Positions 9,438 through 18,026 of a stretch of 64,000 nucleotides of DNA are shown here, piece after piece. A program made the translations under genes and the position numbers. The stretch is from the NCBI RefSeq assembly GCF_007004095.1, contig NZ_VHJK01000002.1, forward strand, positions 235,994-299,993, read 5' to 3'. The notes under the pieces were generated by a model. It was not told where the DNA came from, searched no databases, and saw only the letters and a list, made by a program, of their open reading frames with translations. Every line of letters starts with the position of its first letter. The first letter of the stretch is position 1. Origin of the DNA: Erythrobacter insulae. GTDB taxonomy: Bacteria; Pseudomonadota; Alphaproteobacteria; Sphingomonadales; Sphingomonadaceae.

Positions 9438-10211
9438 TCAACTTCCTTTGAATTCAGCCTTACGCTTTTCAAGGAACGCCTGTCCGCCCTCTTTCGCATC
9501 GTCGCTTGCGCCGGCGATTGCTTGCGCCTCAGCCTCGACCTGCAAGACCTGTGGGAGAGCACCATCCAACGCCGCACCGATATTGCGCTTGATATGCGAA
9601 TAAGCGACCGTGGGCCCATTGGCGAGCTTCGCAGCCAGAGCGCGGGCTTCTTCCATAAGAGCCGCATCATCCACGCATTTGTAGATCAGCCCCCAATCCT
9701 CGGCCTGCTCCGCGCTGATTTTTTCGCCCAGCATCATCATGCGGGTGGCGCGGGCGCGGCCGATGGCGCGGGCCAGCAGCCAAGTCGATCCGCCATCGGG
9801 CACGAGGCCGATATTGACGAAGGCTTGAAGGAAATACGCGCTTTTGCCCGCAATCGTGAAATCCGCTGCGAGAGCGAGACTGCACCCGACACCTGCCGCC
9901 GGGCCGTTAACCGCGCAGATCACCGGCACATTCGCGCGCATGATCTGGTTTATGGCCGGGTTGTAATGGTTGGAAAGCGCCTCATGGCTGGCGCCCTTGC
10001 TGCCGGTGCTGCGGGCAGACAGATCGGCGCCCGAACAAAATCCCTTACCTTCACCCGTGATCAGCACAGCGCGCGTTTCGCCCAGATCATAAAATACCTG
10101 GCCGATCTCGTTCGCCATTTGCGGCGGCATCGCGTTGAGCCGATCGGGCCGGTTGAGAGTGATCGTAAGCAGCGGACCGTCGCGCTCAACTTTGATGGTT
10201 TCGTAATTCAA
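9438..10211 (-). CDS. Enoyl-CoA hydratase/isomerase family protein
   Basis: This crotonase-fold enzyme of 257 residues probably hydrates or isomerises an enoyl-CoA. The oxyanion-hole blocks are GKGFCSGADLSARS and CAVNGPAAGVGCSLALAADF. The second catalytic acid usually seen in hydratases is replaced in the PDGGSTWLL segment (D-G-G), as in PaaB/PaaG-like isomerases. The exact reaction cannot be fixed from the sequence. It sits between the epimerase and mutase genes on the same strand, 59 bases from the mutase. A role in feeding branched-chain or odd-chain acyl-CoA into the propionyl-CoA route is likely. Confidence 0.9.
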   Translation of the reverse strand: MNYETIKVERDGPLLTITLNRPDRLNAMPPQMANEIGQVFYDLGETRAVLITGEGKGFCSGADLSARSTGSKGASHEALSNHYNPAINQIMRANVPVICAVNGPAAGVGCSLALAADFTIAGKSAYFLQAFVNIGLVPDGGSTWLLARAIGRARATRMMMLGEKISAEQAEDWGLIYKCVDDAALMEEARALAAKLANGPTVAYSHIKRNIGAALDGALPQVLQVEAEAQAIAGASDDAKEGGQAFLEKRKAEFKGS

Positions 10212-10319
10212 GGCGCTCTCCCAAACGTATTTGTTGGCTGGTTTCGTTTCGCAACTCTTTGCCCTTCCGCGCGCGTCAAGACAAGTCCGCTACGACGCCG
10301 CACGTCAGCCCGAACGCAG

Positions 10320-10347
10320 GTTAATTAGACCGCGAGTTAATTAGACC
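10320..10347. repeat. 16-base-period tandem duplication spanning the epimerase stop codon
   Basis: GTTAATTAGACC occurs at 10320-10331 and again at 10336-10347. The downstream copy contains the epimerase stop codon (minus strand GGTCTAATTAAC). The other copy is the same sequence repeated just after the gene. It looks like a recent small slippage or duplication event that doubled the end of the gene outside the reading frame. Confidence 0.6.
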
Positions 10348-10786
10348 AATGCGACCCCTCTTTGGGTGTCTCCATAATCTCGGTCAGGATGCCCTGCATA
10401 TCTTTCGGGTGGAGAAAGAAGATCGGGGTGCCGTGCGCGCCCAGGCGCGTGGGGCCAAGAATGCGTTTGCCCAGCTCCTCGAATTCCTTGCGCGCTTCAT
10501 CAATGTCGGCGACTTCGAAACAGACATGATGCTGCCCGCCAAGCGGGTTTTTGGCGAGGAAGCCGTTGATCGGGCTGTCGGTACCAAGCGGCTCGATCAG
10601 CTCGATCTGGGTGCCGAAAGTGCCCCCTTCACCGGGCGTATCGACGAAGCAGACTTTAACGCCCTGTGCTTCGAGATCGAAGGGTTTGTGGATTTTGAGC
10701 GCGCCCATCACATCGCGGTAATGCGCGATGGAGGCTTCGATGGACGGCGTTGCAACGCCGATATGGTTGAGACGGCCTAGTTTCAT
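10337..10786 (-). CDS. mce: Methylmalonyl-CoA epimerase
   Basis: This glyoxalase-fold metal enzyme interconverts (S)- and (R)-methylmalonyl-CoA, linking propionyl-CoA carboxylase to the mutase. The start MKLGRLNHIGVATPSI at 10786 has an AGGA site eight bases upstream. A longer in-frame ATG at 10819 adds residues that homologues lack. Metal ligands expected in the family appear as H in NHIGVA, H in GQHHVCFEV and E in the C-terminal LTEI. The length of 149 residues is normal. It lies between pccB and the hydratase. Confidence 0.95.
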   Translation of the reverse strand: MKLGRLNHIGVATPSIEASIAHYRDVMGALKIHKPFDLEAQGVKVCFVDTPGEGGTFGTQIELIEPLGTDSPINGFLAKNPLGGQHHVCFEVADIDEARKEFEELGKRILGPTRLGAHGTPIFFLHPKDMQGILTEIMETPKEGSHWSN

Positions 10787-10879
10787 TCTCAAATCCTCAT
10801 ACGAGCGACCAGAAGCCAAGAACGGAAAAGACCGCCCCGCAAAGCAGGTGGAAATATGCGTTTCTGAAGAACGTCCTAG

Positions 10880-12412
10880 TCACAGCGGAATATTATCGTG
10901 CTTCTTCCAAGGGTTCTCAAGCTGCTTTGTCCGCAGCTTCCTTAGACCCAGCGCGATCCGTTTCCTAGTATTCCGCGGGTAGATCACCTCGTCAATATAG
11001 CCGCGCTGTGCGGCCACAAACGGGTTGGCGAAACGATCTTCGTATTCCTTCGTTTTCTCGGCGATCTTCTCCGCGTCGCCGCGGTCTTGGCGGAAGATAA
11101 TCTCCACTGCGCCTTTTGCGCCCATTACCGCGATTTCAGCCGTAGGCCATGCGTAGTTGAGGTCTCCGCGCAGGTGCTTTGACGCCATCACGTCATACGC
11201 ACCGCCATACGCTTTGCGCGTGATGATCGTGATCTTCGGCACCGTGGCCTCGCCATAAGCGAACAACAGCTTTGCGCCGTGTTTGATAATACCGCCCAGC
11301 TCCTGGCTTGTACCGGGCAGGAAGCCGGGCACATCCACCAGCGTCACAATCGGGATTTCGAACGCATCGCAGAACCGCACGAACCGCGCGGCTTTCTTGG
11401 ACGAGTTGATATCGAGCACGCCCGCCAGCACCATCGGCTGGTTCGCGACCACGCCCACGGTGCGCCCTTCGACCCGGCCAAACCCGCAGATGATGTTCGC
11501 GGCATGGGCCGGCTGGATTTCGAAGAAATCGCCTTCGTCCACGATCTTGGTGATCACCTCATGCATGTCATAGGGTTGGTTCGCATTATCGGGGATCAGA
11601 GTGTCGAGGCTTTGCTCGATACGGTCCCACGGATCGTTGACCGGAAGCACCGGAGCTGTCTCGCGATTGGAAAGCGGCAGATATTGGAAGAACCGCCGCG
11701 TCGCGAGCAGCGCCTCGACATCGTTTTCAAATGCGATGTCCGCAACAGAAGTCTTGGTCGTGTGCGTGATCGCCCCGCCCAGCTCTTCCTGAGTGACTTC
11801 TTCGTTGGTGACGGTCTTGACCACTTCGGGGCCGGTGACGAACATATAACTGCTGTCTTTCACCATAAAGATGAAATCGGTCATCGCAGGCGAATACACC
11901 GCCCCGCCCGCACATGGTCCCATAATCAGGCTGATCTGCGGGATGACGCCGGATGCCAGCACGTTACGCTGGAACACGTCGGCATACCCGCCCAGTGACG
12001 CCACGCCTTCCTGAATACGCGCGCCGCCGCTGTCGTTCATGCCGATCACCGGCGCGCCGACTTTCATCGCGGTTTCCATCACCTTGCAGATTTTCTCCGC
12101 ATGGCGTTTTGAAAGCGAGCCGCCAAATACGGTGAAGTCTTGGCTGTAGACATAAACCAGACGGCCATTGATCGTGCCCGATCCGGTGACCACACCGTCG
12201 CCGGGGATCTTCTGTTCGGCCATTCCGAAATCGACGCAGTCATGCTCGACAAAACGGTCCAGCTCCTCAAAGCTGCCTTCATCAAGCAGCACGTCGATCC
12301 GTTCGCGCGCGGTCAGTTTACCTTTTGCGTGCTGTGCGGCGATGCGTTTTTCACCGCCGCCCAGTTCGGCAGCAGCACGGCGACGTTCCATTTCGGCAAT
12401 ATTGGCGGACAT
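10880..12412 (-). CDS. pccB: Propionyl-CoA carboxylase beta subunit
   Basis: This is the carboxyltransferase subunit, which moves the carboxyl group from biotin on PccA to propionyl-CoA. Two crotonase-like halves are visible, with the oxyanion motifs [12 protein letters not shown] and [13 protein letters not shown] in the first half and [13 protein letters not shown] and [13 protein letters not shown] in the second. The length of 510 residues is normal. It is the first gene of the epimerase-hydratase-mutase run. The partner pccA lies 9 kb downstream on the same strand, so the two subunits are not adjacent. Confidence 0.96.
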   Translation of the reverse strand: MSANIAEMERRRAAAELGGGEKRIAAQHAKGKLTARERIDVLLDEGSFEELDRFVEHDCVDFGMAEQKIPGDGVVTGSGTINGRLVYVYSQDFTVFGGSLSKRHAEKICKVMETAMKVGAPVIGMNDSGGARIQEGVASLGGYADVFQRNVLASGVIPQISLIMGPCAGGAVYSPAMTDFIFMVKDSSYMFVTGPEVVKTVTNEEVTQEELGGAITHTTKTSVADIAFENDVEALLATRRFFQYLPLSNRETAPVLPVNDPWDRIEQSLDTLIPDNANQPYDMHEVITKIVDEGDFFEIQPAHAANIICGFGRVEGRTVGVVANQPMVLAGVLDINSSKKAARFVRFCDAFEIPIVTLVDVPGFLPGTSQELGGIIKHGAKLLFAYGEATVPKITIITRKAYGGAYDVMASKHLRGDLNYAWPTAEIAVMGAKGAVEIIFRQDRGDAEKIAEKTKEYEDRFANPFVAAQRGYIDEVIYPRNTRKRIALGLRKLRTKQLENPWKKHDNIPL

Positions 12413-12495
12413 TCACGCACCCTCTGATTTATTTGGTTCACAGGTCGTTGCCGCAGCCACGCCAAAGCGTCAACGTGTCATGGCCAGCCGGAGCG

Positions 12496-13230
12496 TCAGA
12501 ATTTGAGCGTCAGGCGGCGTGCCAGCGCCGGATGGATCGATTCCATCACACGCAGCGCTTTGGTCATGCCAATATTGGCTTCATCGCGGTCTTTCTCAAT
12601 CGCTTCAATGATTTGCCGCGCGCATTCCTCGGCAGGCATCTTCTTCATCGGGTTGCCATCGTTCATCTGGGTATCGACGACGGGAGGCAGCGCCTCGATC
12701 ACGTGAATGCCGGTATCTTTCAGCTGCTCCCGCAGACTGAGCGTGTAAAAACGCAGGCCTGCCTTGGTCGCGCAATAAACCGGCTGACGCGCCGCCGGGG
12801 ATATCGCCAAACCGCTGGTCACATTGACGATGGCGGCTTCGGGGCGAGCTTTGAGACGTTCAATCAAAGCTGTGCCTAAACGCATCGGCGCGTTGAGATT
12901 GGCATAAATGCAATTATCGGCGGCATCGGGATCAGGCGCGCCTTTGCCTGAACCAGCGCGGAAATCGTGATCCACCAGTTGGCCCGCATTGTTGATAAGC
13001 ACATCCAGATCGCGCGCTCCCCACTCCGCCAAAAACGCGTCTACACCGGCCGCGTTTGAGAAATCGGCAGCCATGGTTTCAAAGCCAGCTTCACGCATCG
13101 CCTCCAACCGAGCGGGATTGCGCCCGGTCAGCGTGACCGAAGCGCCCTTTACCTTGAGCTGAAGTGCCATTTCTTTGCCGATGCCGGCGGTCCCGCCGGT
13201 AAGCAGGATTGTCTTGCCTTGAACGTCCAT
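12496..13230 (-). CDS. Short-chain dehydrogenase/reductase (DltE-like)
   Basis: This NAD(P)-dependent oxidoreductase has 244 residues. The cofactor motif is TGGTAGIGKEMA near residue 11, NNAG is present, and the catalytic Tyr/Lys pair lies in VYCATKAG. The Arg in TGRNPARLEAM favours NADP. Its substrate is unknown. It lies 83 bases upstream of pccB and 12 bases downstream of the glutathione-reductase-like gene, so it may be co-transcribed with the latter. Confidence 0.9.
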   Translation of the reverse strand: MDVQGKTILLTGGTAGIGKEMALQLKVKGASVTLTGRNPARLEAMREAGFETMAADFSNAAGVDAFLAEWGARDLDVLINNAGQLVDHDFRAGSGKGAPDPDAADNCIYANLNAPMRLGTALIERLKARPEAAIVNVTSGLAISPAARQPVYCATKAGLRFYTLSLREQLKDTGIHVIEALPPVVDTQMNDGNPMKKMPAEECARQIIEAIEKDRDEANIGMTKALRVMESIHPALARRLTLKF

Positions 13231-13242
13231 TGTCGTGATCCC

Positions 13243-14598
13243 TTATTTAAACAGGACCAATTCCTCGGCCATGGTCGGGTGAATCGCTGTGGTTGAATCA
13301 AAGTCCGCTTTGGTCAGGCCAACCTTAACCGCAATCGCGGCAGCTTGCATAATCTCGGGCGATTCCGGTCCGATCATATGGATGCCAACGATTTTGTCGT
13401 TCGCTGCATCGACGATCATTTTGTAGAGGCTGCGTTCATTCCGGCCCGCGACAACATTCTTCATGGCACGGAAATCGGACTGATAGACTTTGATATTGCC
13501 AAGGCTGTTGCGCGCTTCGCTCTCGGTCATCCCGACAGCGGCAATGGGCGGGTGGCTGAATACGGCGCTCGGAATGCAGCTATGGTCAACGGCGTAGGGT
13601 TCAACCCCGCCAAAAACGCTGTCTGCGAACGCTTGACCTTCGCGGATAGCGACAGGGGTCAATTGCACGCGGTCTGTCACATCGCCAACAGCATAAATGT
13701 GCTCGACATTGGTCTTGCTGAATTCATCAACCTTGATCTGACCTCGATCACCAAGCTTTACGCCTGCTACATCGAGGCCAAGCCCTTCGATGTTGGGTAC
13801 GCGTCCCGTGGCGACCATAACCACATCAAAATCACGCTCGTCATGGCCGGTCAGCTTGACTTTCAGCGAGCCGTCTTCGTTCTTTTCCATGTATTCGAAT
13901 TCTGCCTTGAAACAGAATTCAATTCCCTTGGAGAGGGAGATTTGCAGCAATCGATCCCGCACCGAAGCGTCATAGCCGCGCAGGATCACATCTGATCGGT
14001 TCGCGATTGTTACTTTGCTTCCGAACTCATTGAAAATTCCGGCAAATTCATTGGCGATATATCCTCCGCCAGCGATCAATATCCGTTTTGGAATATCATC
14101 CAGATGGAACGCCTCATTGGACGTAATGGCAAGCTCGCTGCCCGGGAAATCGGGCACATGCGGGCGGGCACCTGTCGCAATAAGGATATATTTGGCGGTG
14201 ACTGTCTTTCCGCTCGAAAGCGTAATTTCGTGCTCGCCGGTAATCTCGGCCCGCTCTTTGAAAATGGTGACGCCGTGATTATCGAGCGTTTCGCCATAGA
14301 GCCCCTCGAGCCGATCGATGTCATTCTGCACGTGATCGCGCAGTTTCACCCAGTCAAAGCTTTTGCCTTCAATGGTCCAACCGAACTGCGCGGCATCATC
14401 GATATCTTCGGCGAAATGCGCACCGTAAACGAGCATTTTTTTGGGCACACAGCCGCGGATGACACACGTTCCCCCCACTCTGTATTCCTCGGCCGCGGCG
14501 ACCCGCGCACCGTGCGCAGCAGCCACGCGGCTGGCGCGGGTTCCGCCCGACCCAATTCCGATGGTGAAAAGATCATAATCGTATTCGGCATCCGTCAT
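13243..14598 (-). CDS. gor: Glutathione-disulfide reductase-like flavoenzyme
   Basis: This FAD/NAD(P)H disulfide reductase has 451 residues. The start at 14598 (MTDAEYDYDLFTIGIGSGG) has a GGAG site, and an upstream ATG at 14658 adds 20 unlikely residues. The redox-active pair is in GGTCVIRGCVPKKML. The second Rossmann motif is IAGGGYIANEFAG, followed by an NADPH-type ANRS segment. The C-terminal interface has HPTMAEELV. The C-x4-C spacing, the RGCVPKK motif and the C-terminal HPT match glutathione reductase. Mycothione or trypanothione reductases are more distant alternatives. Confidence 0.92.
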   Translation of the reverse strand: MTDAEYDYDLFTIGIGSGGTRASRVAAAHGARVAAAEEYRVGGTCVIRGCVPKKMLVYGAHFAEDIDDAAQFGWTIEGKSFDWVKLRDHVQNDIDRLEGLYGETLDNHGVTIFKERAEITGEHEITLSSGKTVTAKYILIATGARPHVPDFPGSELAITSNEAFHLDDIPKRILIAGGGYIANEFAGIFNEFGSKVTIANRSDVILRGYDASVRDRLLQISLSKGIEFCFKAEFEYMEKNEDGSLKVKLTGHDERDFDVVMVATGRVPNIEGLGLDVAGVKLGDRGQIKVDEFSKTNVEHIYAVGDVTDRVQLTPVAIREGQAFADSVFGGVEPYAVDHSCIPSAVFSHPPIAAVGMTESEARNSLGNIKVYQSDFRAMKNVVAGRNERSLYKMIVDAANDKIVGIHMIGPESPEIMQAAAIAVKVGLTKADFDSTTAIHPTMAEELVLFK

Positions 14599-14701
14599 TC
14601 GGATTCTCCATCCTTGTTTGGTGCGAGCTATGAAGAGCAAGACATCGCTTGCCAACACTCGTTCTGCGCTAAGGGAATATTACGCCTGCGGGGGCGATTG
14701 G

Positions 14702-16009
14702 TTACTTCTCTTGCACTTCTTCCAATCGCGCTGCGAAATACGCGCCTGCAAGGCAAAGAGCCGCCATCAAAGCCAATACCGCCGAATTTCCAAAGAACTG
14801 CGCGATGGCTCCAAAGACACTCCCGCCGAGCAAGATAGCCCCGATGATCGTGTTCGAAAGCGCGGTATAGGCAGCGCGGGTATCCTCCGTTGCCATGTCA
14901 ACAAGATGGGTCGATCTGCCCAATCGAACGCCCTGATACGATATCATCAGGCCAAGCAGAAGCAGCGGCAGAACCCAGATCGTCTGGATCAAGCCCGCGT
15001 AACTGGCGGCGGCGCTCACGGCCAGAGCCGCTCCGCCCGCCAAAGCCGAAATCAGAAGCACTCGGCGGCTGGACCGGTCGGCCAAGCGCCCCCAAATGGC
15101 CGAACTCACCAGCGCCGCGCCTGAAGAGGCGAGTACGAGAAAGCCGAGCCCCTCGAATGCGGATTGTCCCGCGCCAGAGGCTGCAGCGATCATGAATGGC
15201 GGGGCCAGCGCAGTCGCAGTCAGGCATCCTCGTGCAAAAATGAAAAGGCGCAATTGCCGGTCTTGCGACAACAACGAAAGGTTCTGCCGCGCAACCACAA
15301 AAGCGCTCTGACCGCCATCGGTTGCGCCCTCGTGTTCCTGGAGGCTGGTGAAAAGAAGGCCGCCTGCAATCCAGCAGATACCGGCAATGACAAGCCCTGC
15401 CAAAACAATGCTTTGGCGTTCGACGAAATCCGTAACCAGCATGACTGCAAAGACAATAACCAAAGCCGCAGCGATCGATCCGGCAAGGCCAGTCGCGGTC
15501 CCGCGCCGGGATTTCGAAACCGTTTTGCCCAGCACATCTTTATACGACACAGAGCATACAGAACGCGCCAGAGCGAGTATCGTCAGCGATGCAAGAATCG
15601 CCCAGCCGGCCTGCGCTCCTTCAAGAAAAAGCGCCGCCGCAAAAATTCCAAACGCACCCAGCCCCTGAAAAACCGCGCCCAGCGCCCAAGCATATTTGCG
15701 ATGCGGCATCCTCCGAATGGCGCCTGCGGTGAACATTTGCGGCAGCAATGCACCGGCTTCGCGCACAGGCACCAAAAGACCTATCAAAAAACTCGGCGCG
15801 CCGACGCTTGTCATCAACCAACTGAGAACGAGCTTTGGATCTATCAGACCATCCGCAACCTTGCTCAACGAGAGCGAGGTAACGTGGGTTAGGAAATTGC
15901 GCGGCTCTTCGCGGCATGCGCTGTCGGGGATATCCCGGCATGCCCGCCCCTCATCATCGATTACGATCGCTTCAAATACAGCGTCGAGCGTAGTTCTTTG
16001 ATCTGCCAT
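14702..16009 (-). CDS. MFS family transporter
   Basis: This integral membrane protein of about 435 residues has roughly 11-12 predicted helices after a soluble N-terminal stretch of about 40 residues. A typical MFS loop-2-like motif is seen as AGAIRRMPHRKYAW, and WGRLADRSSRRVLL marks the start of the second half. No substrate can be read from the sequence. The start at 16009 (MADQRTTLDAVF) is chosen over 16027, but the two are hard to separate. It is transcribed toward the gor gene, 100 bases away. Confidence 0.82.
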   Translation of the reverse strand: MADQRTTLDAVFEAIVIDDEGRACRDIPDSACREEPRNFLTHVTSLSLSKVADGLIDPKLVLSWLMTSVGAPSFLIGLLVPVREAGALLPQMFTAGAIRRMPHRKYAWALGAVFQGLGAFGIFAAALFLEGAQAGWAILASLTILALARSVCSVSYKDVLGKTVSKSRRGTATGLAGSIAAALVIVFAVMLVTDFVERQSIVLAGLVIAGICWIAGGLLFTSLQEHEGATDGGQSAFVVARQNLSLLSQDRQLRLFIFARGCLTATALAPPFMIAAASGAGQSAFEGLGFLVLASSGAALVSSAIWGRLADRSSRRVLLISALAGGAALAVSAAASYAGLIQTIWVLPLLLLGLMISYQGVRLGRSTHLVDMATEDTRAAYTALSNTIIGAILLGGSVFGAIAQFFGNSAVLALMAALCLAGAYFAARLEEVQEK

Positions 16010-16080
16010 AAGAGGTGAACGCAGCAAGCCTGACTTGGTGCCTCACGCTCTCATGACTGTTCCGGCAAAGACCGGTAGAT

Positions 16081-17538
16081 TTACCCTTGCGAGCGGCGCC
16101 GCGAACGGTTTGCGCCGCCGCCTGAACGACCGCCAGAGCCGCCGCCGCTGCCGCCGCCGGAAGAATAGTTCCCGCCGGGCTTGTTCGGACGGCCCTTGCG
16201 CGCCTGATGCTTACGCTTTGGCTTGGCTGAGCCTTCGCCTGCTCCTTCACCGGCGCCGCCGCCACTTCCGCCGCCATTTCCGCTGCGCGGTTTACCGCCG
16301 CCGGCGGGTTTCTTGCGAAATGGCTTTGGATTGACCCGCGCCTGACGCTGTTTCGGTTCACGCTTGGTCGGCCCGACACCTTCAACCACGGCGCGGAAAT
16401 TATCCGGCAATGGCAGGCGCTCCATCTGGGCATCGGTCGTCTTTTGAATGTCTTTCAGATATGCGCGCTCGTCCTCGGCACAAAAAGCGATGGCAATGCC
16501 ATCTTTGCCTGCCCGCGCAGTCCGGCCAATGCGGTGAACATATTGTTCCGGCACATTGGGCAATTCGTAATTGATGACATGGCTCACGCCGGGAATATCG
16601 ATCCCGCGCGCTGCGACGTCGGTTGCAACCAGGATCGAAACCTTGCCCCGGCGGAATTCATCCAAAGCGCGCTGACGCTGGCCCTGTGATTTGTTGCCGT
16701 GGATTGCATTGGCTTCGATGCCGCACTGACTGAGCTTTTTCACGACCCGGTCGGCGCCATGTTTAGTGCGCGTAAAGATCAAAACCCGCTCAAGATCGCC
16801 GGGAACGGTATGACGCCCCTTCAACACCGTTTCGATCAGGGCTTGTTTTTCGTCCTGTTGGACCATGAACAGATATTGCTCGATCCGCTCGGCGGTTGAG
16901 CTTTGCGGAGTGACAGAGACCTGCACCGGATTGTTGCAATATCCACTGACAAGCTCTTTGATAGCCTTTGGCATGGTCGCGCTGAAAAACAGCGTCTGGC
17001 GCTCTTTGGGCACCAACTTGTTGATCGTGCGCAGCGCATGAATAAAGCCAAGGTCGAGCATCTGGTCGGCTTCATCCAGAACCAGCACTTCGACGCCGCT
17101 CAAGTTGAAAGCCTTTTGATCGATCAGATCGAGCAAACGGCCCGGCGTCGCGATCAGGATATCTGTGCCCCGGTGCAGTTTATTCCGGTCTTTGTTCACC
17201 GAAGTCCCGCCAACGATGCACTGGACCTTGAGGCCGGCAAGCGCGCCGTAATCCTTTGCACTGTCGGAGATTTGCACCGCCAGTTCGCGCGTCGGGGCAA
17301 GCACCAACATGCGGCAGCTTTTGAACGGGATCTGTTTGTCGCTGTTGCGCAGCCTGTCGATGCTGGGCAGCATGAAAGCCGCCGTCTTGCCCGTACCCGT
17401 CTGGGCAATACCCAGCAGATCGCGCCCTTCGAGAACCGGCGGGATCGCCTGCTCCTGAATAGGTGTAGGAGTGGAATAGCCCTTGAGATCAAGCGCCTGT
17501 AGAACGGGCTGAGACAGCCCGAGTTCATCAAATGTCAT
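16081..17538 (-). CDS. DEAD-box RNA helicase (RhlE-like)
   Basis: This ATP-dependent RNA helicase has the motifs Q (PTPIQEQAIP), I (AQTGTGKTA), Ia (PTRELA), II (VLDEAD), III (SAT) and VI (HRIGRTARAG) in order. Its two RecA domains fill about residues 1-370. The last 90 residues are a basic, glycine-rich tail with GGG/SGG runs, ending in RSRRRSQG, as in many cold-shock RhlE proteins. The upstream leader holds two GC hairpins and an AU-rich hairpin that covers the start codon, with no Shine-Dalgarno site. It probably acts in ribosome assembly or RNA decay. Confidence 0.93.
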   Translation of the reverse strand: MTFDELGLSQPVLQALDLKGYSTPTPIQEQAIPPVLEGRDLLGIAQTGTGKTAAFMLPSIDRLRNSDKQIPFKSCRMLVLAPTRELAVQISDSAKDYGALAGLKVQCIVGGTSVNKDRNKLHRGTDILIATPGRLLDLIDQKAFNLSGVEVLVLDEADQMLDLGFIHALRTINKLVPKERQTLFFSATMPKAIKELVSGYCNNPVQVSVTPQSSTAERIEQYLFMVQQDEKQALIETVLKGRHTVPGDLERVLIFTRTKHGADRVVKKLSQCGIEANAIHGNKSQGQRQRALDEFRRGKVSILVATDVAARGIDIPGVSHVINYELPNVPEQYVHRIGRTARAGKDGIAIAFCAEDERAYLKDIQKTTDAQMERLPLPDNFRAVVEGVGPTKREPKQRQARVNPKPFRKKPAGGGKPRSGNGGGSGGGAGEGAGEGSAKPKRKHQARKGRPNKPGGNYSSGGGSGGGSGGRSGGGANRSRRRSQG

Positions 17539-17615
17539 TGAGTAAAAACTCGCAATATATGCGAAGCGCGCACCGGAATCGGCGCGCGGTCGCGGTGGTT
17601 GAAAAACCGCCCGCG
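17531..17615 (-). promoter_or_regulatory. Structured 5' leader of the DEAD-box helicase gene
   Basis: On the minus-strand transcript, hairpin A pairs 17605-17615 with 17591-17600 around a four-base loop. Hairpin B pairs GCGCGC at 17582-17587 with 17566-17571. A third stem (ATT..GAGT with ACTCAAT around TTTT) takes in the first two bases of the ATG at 17538. No ribosome-binding site is seen. Such a layout fits temperature- or autoregulated translation of a cold-shock helicase. The structure is seen in the sequence, and the regulation is inference. Confidence 0.4.
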
Positions 17616-17965
17616 TGAATAGGGAAGTTGTAGATTGGTAGGGAGACAGGCGCCGGGGCGGAGTATTTAGAGCCGCCGCTTCACGCTAGGCATGCGTGTC
17701 TCGTTCGAGGCGCATATGGGCTTACGTTTGCGGAAAGTCAAAGGAAATTGCTGTTTCCCGAATAATGGATCAGCAACCCGGCGCAGTTTGAGAATGTCCC
17801 GATGAATTCAGATCGGACATTTGCCTCTGCCCCATCAACCAGAACAATTGGCCATCATATTCGCCACACCATCGACGCGGGCCAAAGGGTGTACGGGTTC
17901 CAAATTCCCAAAAATTGAACGTCCGTGGGCCGGGGCAATGGATTGAGATTAATTGGGCAGAGTGC
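17616..17965. other. Intergenic stretch without a recognisable gene
   Basis: This lies between the helicase leader and the palindrome downstream of pgi. No open frame with family resemblance and no tRNA T-loop motif are visible. An imperfect inverted repeat, AATGTC-C-CGAT with ATCG-GACATT, lies near 17793-17821 and could form a 10-pair stem. A small RNA cannot be excluded. Confidence 0.4.
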
Positions 17966-17985
17966 AGAGAAAAGCGCTTTTCTCT
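17966..17985. terminator. 20-base perfect palindrome downstream of pgi
   Basis: AGAGAAAAGCGCTTTTCTCT reads the same on both strands. It lies 41 bases past the pgi stop codon. Because both arms are A/T runs, either strand gives a stem ending in a U-rich half, so it could act as a bidirectional terminator. The absence of an unpaired loop also allows a protein-binding palindrome. Confidence 0.45.
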
Positions 17986-18026
17986 CGCTCCGCAGCGACA
18001 TCTTCATTGACCCACCTGAATAACCT

